Positions 35,959 to 44,283 of a stretch of DNA of 54,038 nucleotides are shown one piece after another. Within the stretch, counting starts at the first letter, position 1. Each line of letters opens with the position of its first letter. The notes beneath the pieces are model-generated. The model worked only from the letters and a program-made list of their open reading frames with translations. It was not told the DNA's origin and searched no databases. Made by a program: the position numbers and the translations under genes. Source of the DNA: Gammaproteobacteria bacterium. Its GTDB lineage: Bacteria > Pseudomonadota > Gammaproteobacteria > Pseudomonadales > Cellvibrionaceae. Where the stretch lies: assembly GCA_021151625.1 (NCBI GenBank), contig JAGKWY010000014.1, positions 1 through 54,038 on the forward strand. The letters run 5' to 3'.

Positions 35959-36600
35959 ATGGGCAACACATCCATAAAAACCCTTCTTTCCTGCGCTAGC
36001 CTGGGGCTACTAATGGCTTCATCAGCGCAAGCACAAAACCTTAACCCAAACTATTTTTATCTGGTCAAAGGGGAATTGATCAGCCGAAGTATTGCTTTGG
36101 GGGACCCCAGCAACTGGAATACATCACTGCAAGGGAGAGAAGGCAAATCTGCCGGAGGAAAGGTTGAAGTAGCTCCAATCGATTTCAAAGCAACGGGTGA
36201 TGCAATTCAAATTAAATGGTCACCACGTAAAAAAGTTCAGGGCAACCTTTCTCTTTACGGCAACCCAATTGACCTATCCAAATACAAAGACTCCGCATCA
36301 CTTACAATTGATATGCGAATCGATGTAAAGCCCGATAAAAACGTTAATATTGGTTTGGACTGCGGCTACCCCTGCCGCGCGGATCTTTCTATCAATGGGA
36401 TGATCAAAAAAATGCCCAAGGGCGAATGGTTTTCCCTACCCTTGCCGCTCAATTGTTTTAAAAGCGATAACCTCGACCTAAGTAAAATCAACGGCCCATT
36501 CAGCATCGCTACTGATGGAAAATTTACCGTAAGCATTACCAATATTCGCCTGGAAAAATTACCTGAAGGCGAGAAAGGTTGTGTGGAAGAGAAAAAATAA
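35959..36600 (+). CDS. Secreted Exop_C-like (putative carbohydrate-binding) protein, copy 2
   Basis: 213 residues: a signal peptide (LLMASSAQAQ), then a mature protein that is a clear paralogue of the gene at 24586. Shared stretches include SIALGDP.NWNT.L.GREG, GDAIQIKWSPRKKV, MPKGEWFSLP.PLNCF and DGKFTVSITNIRLEKL. The Cys pattern (CGYPC, LNCF, KGC) is conserved. The ATG at 35959 was preferred to upstream in-frame ATGs (35938, 35878), since it matches copy 1 and gives a normal signal peptide. The gene is on the plus strand on the other side of the RHS gene, and its 3' flank carries a related terminator, so the pair probably arose by segmental duplication. Function as for copy 1: a probable glycan-binding beta-sandwich, no catalytic residues seen. 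Confidence 0.65.
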   Translation: MGNTSIKTLLSCASLGLLMASSAQAQNLNPNYFYLVKGELISRSIALGDPSNWNTSLQGREGKSAGGKVEVAPIDFKATGDAIQIKWSPRKKVQGNLSLYGNPIDLSKYKDSASLTIDMRIDVKPDKNVNIGLDCGYPCRADLSINGMIKKMPKGEWFSLPLPLNCFKSDNLDLSKINGPFSIATDGKFTVSITNIRLEKLPEGEKGCVEEKK

Positions 36601-36622
36601 TAATTTTTTTGGATTGATTAAA

Positions 36623-36661
36623 TAAAAAATCCCGAGCAGAGTTTTCTGGTCGGGGTTTTTT
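36623..36661. terminator. Bidirectional terminator, repeat-family copy 5
   Basis: ATCCCGAGCAGA/TCTGGTCGGGGT imperfect stem with A- and T-runs, preceded by TTTGGATTGATTAAATAAAA as in other copies. It lies between the Exop_C-like gene and the last halogenase gene and can stop both. The 45 bp after it resemble 23560-23605. Confidence 0.75.
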
Positions 36662-36749
36662 ACCGATAAGGACAGTTATCATCGCGATTGTCTGCTCTAT
36701 ATGTCACAGCACAACCAATTTGCCAGGAGACAGTAAAAGAAAACAGTAT

Positions 36750-38267
36750 TTAATATAATTTTTCTGCCTTGCAGTGCTCAGCAATAAACTGAGCATGTGT
36801 CGGCATGTAATCCACAGATTTATCAATTACTCTACGCACACTATCAAGGCGTTTTACGATTTCATCCTTAGACATACGATCAACCAACGGATGATATGCT
36901 CTCGGACTAATACCTTGCCCATGCATTACTTCAAGCCAACTAAGGTCGTTAAACATTTCATTATTATTTCTGAATATACGACCATTTTTCTTAAACTGTT
37001 CAATTTTCTGTGTTAACGCCTCTGGCACACTCATATTCCGACAGTATCGCCAGAACTCAGAGTCTTCGCGCTCCGTAGCATGATAATGCAAAATCAAAAA
37101 ATCACGAATTTTTTCAAACTCAAAATCTGCTTGCCTATTAAACTCGTCGATATCCTCACTATCAAAACTTTTATTCGGAAAAAATGTCATAAATCGAGCA
37201 ATAGCAGATTGCACCAAATGGATACTTGTTGATTCGAGCGGCTCCATAAACCCGCTTGCCAGGCCAATCGCCAAACAATTTTTATTCCAGAATTTTTTCC
37301 GCTTACCGGTAACAAACTTCAACAATCTCGGCTCAGCTAAGGGTTTTCCATCAAGATTGCCGAGCAGTATGTCCATAGCTTGCTGTTCTGCCATAAATTT
37401 GCTGGAAAATACATGTCCATTACCAATACGATGCTGTAACGGAATACGCCATTGCCATCCAGCCGAATGCGCCGTCGATCGGGTATAGGGCGTTGGGTCA
37501 CCTGCACTTTCGCAAGGCACGGCCCAAGCGCGATCACAAGGCAACCAATGAGTCCAATCCTCATAACCAGTTTTCAAGGCTTCTTCAATTAAAAGCCCGC
37601 GGAATCCAGAACAATCAATAAAAAAATCGGCTTCAATAACTTCGCCAGATGCCAACCGCACCCCAGAAATGAAACCAGTATCGGCATGCAATGTGGTTTC
37701 AATTACCTTACCTTCTGTTCTAATTACCCCTCGAGTTTCTGCATACTCTCGTAAAAATTTTGCATACAACCCCGCATCAAAATGAAACGCATATGCAATA
37801 TTAGATAAAGGAGAATTCCCCGCATCTACTGCGCGCATAAACTTTCCCTTATCCGACGCAACACCGCTAATTGTATAATTACCCAACTCCTCAGCCTCTC
37901 CCAGCTGGTACAGTTTCAACCAGTAGTGATAAAACTGTATTGCATCCATATCTTTGCCAACATCCCCGAAAGCATGAATATATTTGTGCCCTAATCTAGT
38001 CCAGTTGACAAACTGGATACCTAACTTAAACGTTCCTTGTGTTTTTCTTACAAACTCATCTTCATCCAATTCAAGTAATTTATTAAATAGTTGAATTTGT
38101 GGAATGGTTGCCTCACCCACACCAACAGTACCGATTTCCTCCGACTCAATAAGTTGTATTTTACAGAAGCTTGTTTTGATCACTTTTGCAAGTGCAGCAG
38201 CAGTCATCCAGCCTGCAGTTCCCCCACCAACAATAACAATTTTTTCTATTTGATTATTTTCTTGCAT
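36750..38267 (-). CDS. Flavin-dependent (tryptophan-type) halogenase A, canonical
   Basis: 505 residues with all diagnostic parts: GGGTAGWMTAAAL (FAD-binding GxGxxG), the active-site Lys81 in TFKLGIQFVNW, HSAGWQWRIPLQHR carrying the WxWxIP motif, and FMEPLESTSIHLVQ with the Glu-Ser pair used in chloride/substrate handling in PrnA-like enzymes. Such enzymes form HOCl from FADH2, oxygen and chloride (or bromide) and route it past the Lys to a Trp-like or other aromatic substrate. A separate flavin reductase is needed and none is in the window. It is last in the five-gene set, 26 nt after gene B. The substrate is unknown; members beside TonB receptors form a clade of undefined role. Confidence 0.88.
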   Translation of the reverse strand: MQENNQIEKIVIVGGGTAGWMTAAALAKVIKTSFCKIQLIESEEIGTVGVGEATIPQIQLFNKLLELDEDEFVRKTQGTFKLGIQFVNWTRLGHKYIHAFGDVGKDMDAIQFYHYWLKLYQLGEAEELGNYTISGVASDKGKFMRAVDAGNSPLSNIAYAFHFDAGLYAKFLREYAETRGVIRTEGKVIETTLHADTGFISGVRLASGEVIEADFFIDCSGFRGLLIEEALKTGYEDWTHWLPCDRAWAVPCESAGDPTPYTRSTAHSAGWQWRIPLQHRIGNGHVFSSKFMAEQQAMDILLGNLDGKPLAEPRLLKFVTGKRKKFWNKNCLAIGLASGFMEPLESTSIHLVQSAIARFMTFFPNKSFDSEDIDEFNRQADFEFEKIRDFLILHYHATEREDSEFWRYCRNMSVPEALTQKIEQFKKNGRIFRNNNEMFNDLSWLEVMHGQGISPRAYHPLVDRMSKDEIVKRLDSVRRVIDKSVDYMPTHAQFIAEHCKAEKLY

Positions 38268-38293
38268 CGTATTAATCCTGCACTTTTATTTGT

Positions 38294-39781
38294 TTAACGC
38301 AATAAGTAGTTAATATAGTCTTTATATGTTGGCATTCGTGCAGCAACCAATAACAAATCTTTGCTGTACTGTAATGTTTTTTTTGTAAAATCCACCATGG
38401 CGAAGTCAGAATAAATACCAGCAGGTTTTTCAGCAAAAATCCCAGCCCCCAACATTATCTTGGACCAATATTCTGCAGAAAAAACCTGAGACTCAGAGTC
38501 TTGAACCACACCGTAAGCGGAATACAGCTCTATTCTTTTTCTTGTCGAAATCTGTATTTCGTTAGAAAAATAGCACTTCTCTCCTCGCAACTCACAAAAA
38601 GCGGCTGCAAGTTCAAAATACTCTCGCGTATTCAGTTGGTTCACCCTATTAAATTCATCAGCAAAGCCACTCATGCACCCTTTATCTGGCCATAACTCAA
38701 TTAGAGTAAGCATCCCATCTCTTACCCAATCCCACATAGTCCAGCATGGATCCCATGGGCTATAGTCTGCAGCAGCAAAACACACATAATTGTCAACCCA
38801 AAACGGTGCATGTAGATCGACATCAATATGACGCATATCTTTCAAACTGTCGTCCTCAGCATCTATTAGCCGAGATTCCTTTTTTGCGACAGGTGATTCA
38901 CCAATATATAAATTTTGACTCAAACTACCAGAACGGATTTTCATCACAGAGCTTTGTTCACTCATTATACTTTCAACAACCGGACATACGATACTTTCAG
39001 TAAGGGCATGAAGTGAAGAGTGAATACAAGCATTGAGATTTCCCGATGTAATATTTTTTTTATTGCGTGAAATTTTTTCGGGCAACGAAACTTGATCAAC
39101 TTTAGAAGATAAGTCAATCACCAAATCAGCATCTAACCTTTTACCATGATCCAGACTGATGTATACACCATCAATACCATAGCAAATTTCAACAAACCCA
39201 TAATATTCATGCCTAATCTGTTGCGCACAAAGTAGTTCAAGCAAGTACTTCATATAGCTTTTTGCATCAACCACAACGGAAACCGACAAGCTTGCGTATG
39301 CACCGCCTATAATGTCAGGATCAAGAAAACGTCCTTCTCTACTTGCAATTGCAGCCAACGAAAGCGCATCCAAAACCATATTCTGATTTTTTTGTCGTGC
39401 ATGATGAATTAGCTCAAACCACGGCCCTGCAATCTGTTGGATATTGGTAATCTCTCGAGAGAGAAAATAATTTTCAGTTACCGCCCCCTCCTGCACAAAA
39501 CCGCCCGAAACAGATGATAAATTGGCTCCATAGGTATAACCTATAATTCCCCGCCTTAAAAGTTCCCTTTCATCTATACCCAACAATTGATGCAGCCAAC
39601 GGAAACTTGATGAAAAATATAAAAGCCCTACCTCAGCAACATTACCCTCTTTAAGCAATAAATGAATATCACCAACTACACCTTTCAAACGCTCTTTGAT
39701 CAGAAGAGCCATTAAACATGAGTTAACACCACCACCAACGATAACTACTGATGTAAGATTTTTTTTGCTATCACTTAGCAT
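38294..39781 (-). CDS. Degenerate halogenase-family protein B, probably not catalytic
   Basis: 495 residues from the ATG at 39781 (GTG at 39793 is possible). The start overlaps gene C by 11 nt. The overall length and the C-terminal DEFNR...YFELAAAFCELRG and MPTYKDYINYLL follow the halogenase plan, but the motifs are gone: GGGTAGW is GGGVNSC, the active-site Lys segment reads IIGYTYGANL, and neither WxWRIP nor EPLES is found. The frame is intact with good start and overlap, so it is not a simple decayed gene. I infer a pseudoenzyme, possibly a partner subunit for C or A, or an oxidoreductase of changed chemistry. Assignment rests on pattern, not on a search. Confidence 0.65.
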   Translation of the reverse strand: MLSDSKKNLTSVVIVGGGVNSCLMALLIKERLKGVVGDIHLLLKEGNVAEVGLLYFSSSFRWLHQLLGIDERELLRRGIIGYTYGANLSSVSGGFVQEGAVTENYFLSREITNIQQIAGPWFELIHHARQKNQNMVLDALSLAAIASREGRFLDPDIIGGAYASLSVSVVVDAKSYMKYLLELLCAQQIRHEYYGFVEICYGIDGVYISLDHGKRLDADLVIDLSSKVDQVSLPEKISRNKKNITSGNLNACIHSSLHALTESIVCPVVESIMSEQSSVMKIRSGSLSQNLYIGESPVAKKESRLIDAEDDSLKDMRHIDVDLHAPFWVDNYVCFAAADYSPWDPCWTMWDWVRDGMLTLIELWPDKGCMSGFADEFNRVNQLNTREYFELAAAFCELRGEKCYFSNEIQISTRKRIELYSAYGVVQDSESQVFSAEYWSKIMLGAGIFAEKPAGIYSDFAMVDFTKKTLQYSKDLLLVAARMPTYKDYINYLLR

Positions 39782-41264
39782 GTAAATGCCCACTTAACAA
39801 TTGATCAATAAAGCACTGAGCATCAGGCATAGCATCAACAGTAGACGCAATTTTATGACTCAATGCGTTTATATACTTATCAAAGTCGTCTTGCGAGTAC
39901 AACTTGGCCCTCGGATCCACGCACTCAGGAACAACTCCTTGACCAACACAGACAGCAGAAAAAACCCCATATTGACGGTGATCAATATGGCCGGTGGATT
40001 TAAAAACATTCAGCCTGCGTGACAAACTTTCCGGAACCGACATTGATCGACATTCTTGCCAAAATGCAGAATCCGACCTATGTGAAGCCCAATAATGCAT
40101 GATTATAAAGTCACGAACCCGTATATATTCTCTTTTAAGACGGCAGTTAAATTCGTCAGCCAGTAGTTCAGAACATCCATAGGCTGGAAACAATTGAAGA
40201 AAATTTTGTATTCCTAGTTGAATTAAGTAAATGCTTGTTGACTCCAACGGCTCCAGAAATCCACCCGCCAAACCGATTGCGACACAGTTTTTTTTCCACT
40301 GCTCATTACGCATGCCCGCAACAAACTGAAATGATCTTGGCTCCGCCAAAGGTTCTCCATCAATATGATTTAGCAACTGCTCGAGCGCACTTTTGTCCGT
40401 CATATGTTTACTGGAGTAAACACATCCGTTACCGGTTCTATGCTGCAAAGGTATACGCCAGCACCAACCGGCACTATGCGCTGTTGCACGTGTGTAAGGA
40501 GTAACATCTGCCCCGCGTGAACAAGGTAGCGCAATAGCCCGGTCACAAGGAAGCCAGTGTTGCCAAGACTCGAATGGAACATTCAGATTCTGGCCGATGA
40601 GCAATGCCCTGAACCCCGTACAGTCTATAAAAAAATCTCCATCAACCTTTACACCTGACTCCAATACCAGTGCCTCAATATTGCCGCTATCAATCGACAT
40701 ATTTGTCTTGGACAATTTTCCTTCAAGACGATGAACACCTCTCTGCACAGAATAATTCCGCAAAAATTGCGCATACAATGCAGCATCAAAATGAAAGGCG
40801 TAGTTATGCCCTAAAAATCCCGCTTGACCAGAAGAAGGATATCTAAATTTATTATTTCTTATTGCCATTGAAGCAAGAGAATAGCGATCTTGGCTACCCG
40901 AAGACGATCGATGATTTAGGCGAGGCCAATAGTGTTGAAACTCCACGCCATTAATATCGCAACCAACTGAACCAAAGGGATGGACATAAGAATTACCAAT
41001 ACCCCCCCAATCGTTGAAAACAATTCCCATTTTAAAGGTAGCTTTTGTTTCCCTAATAAAACTTACCTCATCAATTCCTAGAAATTTATTAAAGTCACGA
41101 ATATGAGGAATAGTTGACTCACCTACTCCAACCGTGCCAATTGACTCGCTCTCAACCAGTGTAATTTGAATGTCAGTACCATTACATTTTTTAGACAAAG
41201 CAGCGGCCATCATCCACCCCGCTGTGCCGCCCCCAAGAATTACTATATTTTTAATTTTTTTCAT
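39771..41264 (-). CDS. Flavin-dependent (tryptophan-type) halogenase C, canonical
   Basis: 497 residues. GGGTAGWMMAAAL, Lys78 in ATFKMGIVFNDW, GWCWRIPLQHRTGNGCVYSS and GFLEPLESTSIYLIQ are all present, so FAD binding and halogenating chemistry look intact. The second position inside WxW is Cys, not Gln as in A and E. Its start overlaps the end of gene D by 14 nt and its end overlaps gene B, indicating tight translational coupling. Role and limits are as for A; a separate substrate or position specificity is possible because A, C and E differ clearly outside the motifs. Confidence 0.88.
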   Translation of the reverse strand: MKKIKNIVILGGGTAGWMMAAALSKKCNGTDIQITLVESESIGTVGVGESTIPHIRDFNKFLGIDEVSFIRETKATFKMGIVFNDWGGIGNSYVHPFGSVGCDINGVEFQHYWPRLNHRSSSGSQDRYSLASMAIRNNKFRYPSSGQAGFLGHNYAFHFDAALYAQFLRNYSVQRGVHRLEGKLSKTNMSIDSGNIEALVLESGVKVDGDFFIDCTGFRALLIGQNLNVPFESWQHWLPCDRAIALPCSRGADVTPYTRATAHSAGWCWRIPLQHRTGNGCVYSSKHMTDKSALEQLLNHIDGEPLAEPRSFQFVAGMRNEQWKKNCVAIGLAGGFLEPLESTSIYLIQLGIQNFLQLFPAYGCSELLADEFNCRLKREYIRVRDFIIMHYWASHRSDSAFWQECRSMSVPESLSRRLNVFKSTGHIDHRQYGVFSAVCVGQGVVPECVDPRAKLYSQDDFDKYINALSHKIASTVDAMPDAQCFIDQLLSGHLHAK

Positions 41265-42651
41265 GATTATTTTTTTTCAAAAATCTGCCCAACACATTGT
41301 TAATATAATCAATATGTGAAGCAGCTTTGCCAACCTGCAGAGTTAAGGATTTTTTTTGCTTCAAAAGGTACTCTTCAACCTTTTTTCGGTCCCTATCACA
41401 TCCAATTAAAGGATATGCACAATTCCTTTCACTTAAGGACATTAGCGCTGCAATCCATAGGTGTACCCCCGGAAAACGTCCGTCAACTTTTCTCAACTTT
41501 CCACATACTTTAAAAAGCTGTAAATCCTCTCTCAAAGCTTGCGGAATATTTTCATACCGCCAAGCTTCCTCCCCCTTCCAACATGACATTAAAAGAATGT
41601 GAAAATTTGCAAGGGAGTCATAGGTCACATTAACCCTTCTATTAAATTCATCAACAACCTCTTTATGAAAGTTTTTTCCATCCCACAACATCAACAATAA
41701 ATCAATCGTCTCCAATAAAAGATCCAGCTCAGATACAAACATATTTCCCGCCTGGACAGCTCGCCCCCCCAGGGAAATGTAATTGCCGCTCCAGCTTTCA
41801 CTTAATCTGCCAAAAGGTGGAGCCCCAAATTCAGCTCCCCCCTCCACAACCCAAGACCAGCAATCGTATTGAACCCCTGTTCTTAGAGAGGTTTTTTTTA
41901 TAATTAGATTGCCGTCCTCTCCAATCTCGCTTAAAGGGCAAGAAAATCTTTCCTGAAATTTAAAATCTGAATATTCTTTCTTGCATCCAAAATAGGCAGA
42001 CCAATCAACAACATCAGCGACTTCTCCTACCGCAAGAGTTTCACTACGCACATCCACAACAAAATCGAAGGGATACGCTTCATTGTCGCTTGTCCATATT
42101 TCGAAAACATTCTTTTCAGATAAAAAATCCATTCGATAGACATTTTTTTCCTTTATATTGATTTCTAGCTCTATCGCTTTACGGTGCAGCATTTTTACCA
42201 ACGCCGACTCATTGATGTTCAAACCTGCACCAACACCATCAGAACCAGCATTCAAAGGATCTAAAACCTTAAGCTCACGAGACAACCCCGCCAACAACGA
42301 AAAATCATCAAACTCAAAGACCGCCCCCTGGAGCGAAAGAAATAACTGATGAAAATCAGCAACCTCATCGGAACCACCATAAAGGTCATTCATCAAAAAA
42401 AATTTTACTCCATTTTTTCTATCGATGCATTGACCATGACTAACAGTGGAGTCTCCCCACACAAGCAAAGAAACCAAATCAATTCCTAATAGCCTGAGGA
42501 ATTTATTTTTATTTATTTGCAACTGAACAACTCTATGCGCAGAGACAACATCCCCAACCACACAAATCTGACTCGCCGGGTTTTTTATTTTTATCGCTAT
42601 TGCGGCAACCAGCCCCAAGTAAGAATCCGTCAATACAGCTATTTTTATCAT
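41251..42651 (-). CDS. Degenerate halogenase-family protein D, probably not catalytic
   Basis: 466 residues, shorter than its neighbours. Its ATG directly follows the TAA of gene E (TAAATG). The N-terminus MIKIAVLTDSYLGLVAAIAI lacks the glycine-rich FAD signature. No active-site Lys is recognisable, and WxWRIP is replaced by a YDCWSWVVEGG region. The EPLES site reads NMFVSELDLLLE. Homology is carried by FLRLLGID, EVVDEFNRRVN...LANFHILL, the following WRYENIPQALREDLQLF and the end SHIDYINNVL. AT-rich codons are used. It appears to be a conserved but non-catalytic member; a scaffold, chaperone or regulatory partner role is inference. Confidence 0.6.
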   Translation of the reverse strand: MIKIAVLTDSYLGLVAAIAIKIKNPASQICVVGDVVSAHRVVQLQINKNKFLRLLGIDLVSLLVWGDSTVSHGQCIDRKNGVKFFLMNDLYGGSDEVADFHQLFLSLQGAVFEFDDFSLLAGLSRELKVLDPLNAGSDGVGAGLNINESALVKMLHRKAIELEINIKEKNVYRMDFLSEKNVFEIWTSDNEAYPFDFVVDVRSETLAVGEVADVVDWSAYFGCKKEYSDFKFQERFSCPLSEIGEDGNLIIKKTSLRTGVQYDCWSWVVEGGAEFGAPPFGRLSESWSGNYISLGGRAVQAGNMFVSELDLLLETIDLLLMLWDGKNFHKEVVDEFNRRVNVTYDSLANFHILLMSCWKGEEAWRYENIPQALREDLQLFKVCGKLRKVDGRFPGVHLWIAALMSLSERNCAYPLIGCDRDRKKVEEYLLKQKKSLTLQVGKAASHIDYINNVLGRFLKKNNHEKN

Positions 42652-44196
42652 TTAATTTACACCGTACAAACTTGAACTAGCGAATCGCCTTACACCCACC
42701 GCACATTCTAACTCAGCATTCAATACATTGATTCCTTGCGGCATATTTTGCACATATGACTCAAGATAGCTTTTCATTCTCTGTAATTCTAAACTTATTT
42801 TTTTAACCCCATGCTGATCAACCCTGGCATCATAGCCGCCTGCCACAGCCCCCTGACCAAGGAATACCGCCAACCAACTGGGAGACATAAATAATCCATA
42901 ATCATAATGTTCAATTTTCCCAGCAGTAGTAAACAAGTTAATTTTTTGCTGTAGTGACTCTGGCACCTCCATATTTCTGCAATACTGCCAAAATTCAGAG
43001 TCGCATCTAGATGTAATATGATAATGAAGAATTAAAAAATCTTTAATTCTGTTATACTCAAGATCCATTTCTTTATTGTACGCATCCATTAAAATAGAGA
43101 AATCGCCGGCAACAGGAAAGTATTCTAGAAACTTCAAAATTCCCTGCTGTATTAAATAGATACTGGTAGATTCCAATGGCTCTAGAAACCCACTAGCCAG
43201 ACCGATTGCAATGCAATTTTTTTCCCAGCATTTAGTGCGACTGCCAGCTTTAAACCGAATAAAGTTTGGATCCGCCAACCTCGCACCATCAAGGCCATTC
43301 ATTAACTTATCAAGCACCACCTGCTCTGATACAAAAGCAGATGAATAAACAATTCCATTACCCGTCCTGTTCTGCAAGGGGATACGCCATTGCCATCCCC
43401 ATTCATGCGCTATTGCACGCGTGTAAAGTAAAGGCTCACCGTTTCGGGTACATGGCATTGCTATTGCTCTATCACAAGGCAACCATTTTGACCAATCATC
43501 AAAACCAACGCCAAGATGTCCGCCAATTAATGTCGCTCTAAAACCAGAACAATCAATAAACCAATCTCCAGTAACATTGCGACCATCAGCAAAAGCCAGG
43601 CGCTCTATACATCCGCTTCCATTAGACCCAATAACCCCCTCAACAACACCTTCAATTCGCTGAACACCTTTTTCCTCTGCGTATGCACGTAGAAATCTTG
43701 CATATTTACCAGCATCAATATGATAGGCATAACTAAACTCACTTTTCAGCTCATCACCTGCGTCAGGAAAATCAAACCGCCCAAATCTTGCCATTACACA
43801 AGCCAAGGAAAAACTATCAAATTCAGGCACAGCAAATTCGTTATGCCTTTTTACAGAGAGCCAATAATGATGGAAGTCCAGCCCAAACATCGAGTATCCA
43901 TGGCTTCCAAACGGATGAATGTAGGAACTATTTAAAGCACCCCAATTTTCAAACTGAATACCAAGCTTATATGTCGCAGAAACCTCTCGCAAAAACTCTC
44001 GCTCATCAATACCTAACATATTGTTAAAATATCGAATATGGGGAATTGTCGCCTCACCGACACCAATAGTTCCAATTTGATCCGACTCTATAAGGCTTAT
44101 TGAATACATCTCCTTATTTAAAAACCTGGCAAAAGCTGCTGCAGTCATCCAGCCAGCCGTACCACCTCCAAGAATAATAATTTTTTTTGCTTCCAT
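42652..44196 (-). CDS. Flavin-dependent (tryptophan-type) halogenase E, canonical
   Basis: 514 residues, first halogenase gene after the TonB receptor. Motifs: GGGTAGWMTAAAF, GTIGVGEATIPHI, Lys77 in ATYKLGIQFENW, GWQWRIPLQNRTGNGIVYSS and GFLEPLESTSIYLIQ. All groups needed for a flavin halogenase are present. It begins 87 nt behind the receptor stop, beyond a terminator-like hairpin, and ends exactly at the start of gene D. In related bacteria halogenase-like genes often stand next to large TonB receptors of the oligosaccharide-uptake type; why is not known. A flavin reductase partner must come from elsewhere. Confidence 0.88.
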   Translation of the reverse strand: MEAKKIIILGGGTAGWMTAAAFARFLNKEMYSISLIESDQIGTIGVGEATIPHIRYFNNMLGIDEREFLREVSATYKLGIQFENWGALNSSYIHPFGSHGYSMFGLDFHHYWLSVKRHNEFAVPEFDSFSLACVMARFGRFDFPDAGDELKSEFSYAYHIDAGKYARFLRAYAEEKGVQRIEGVVEGVIGSNGSGCIERLAFADGRNVTGDWFIDCSGFRATLIGGHLGVGFDDWSKWLPCDRAIAMPCTRNGEPLLYTRAIAHEWGWQWRIPLQNRTGNGIVYSSAFVSEQVVLDKLMNGLDGARLADPNFIRFKAGSRTKCWEKNCIAIGLASGFLEPLESTSIYLIQQGILKFLEYFPVAGDFSILMDAYNKEMDLEYNRIKDFLILHYHITSRCDSEFWQYCRNMEVPESLQQKINLFTTAGKIEHYDYGLFMSPSWLAVFLGQGAVAGGYDARVDQHGVKKISLELQRMKSYLESYVQNMPQGINVLNAELECAVGVRRFASSSLYGVN

Positions 44197-44227
44197 TATT
44201 TTCTCTCGCAGGACAATGAATACTCAC

Positions 44228-44259
44228 AAAAAAAAAGCGCACAACTTTCGTTGTACGCT
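44228..44259 (-). terminator. Intercistronic terminator/attenuator between TonB receptor and halogenases
   Basis: On the minus strand AGCGTACAAC-GAAA-GTTGTGCGCT (one mismatched pair, stable GNRA loop) followed by about nine T. It starts 25 nt after the receptor stop and ends 31 nt before the halogenase ATG. It probably lowers halogenase expression relative to the receptor. Confidence 0.75.
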
Positions 44260-44283
44260 TTCCCGGCTATCGCGAGATCAATA

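Noticed and set aside
23496..36749. Prophage or integrative element
   Set aside because: No integrase, transposase, phage structural gene or tRNA-linked att site was found; only short direct repeats and accessory genes are visible.
38294..42651. Genes B and D as plain pseudogenes
   Set aside because: Both are uninterrupted over 466-495 codons with starts that overlap or abut the neighbouring gene; decay would be expected to bring stops or frameshifts.
36750..44196. Halogenase cluster as part of a PKS/NRPS natural-product cluster
   Set aside because: No ketosynthase, adenylation, carrier-protein or tailoring genes are nearby. Neighbours are a TonB receptor and core genes, so a secondary-metabolite cluster is not supported.
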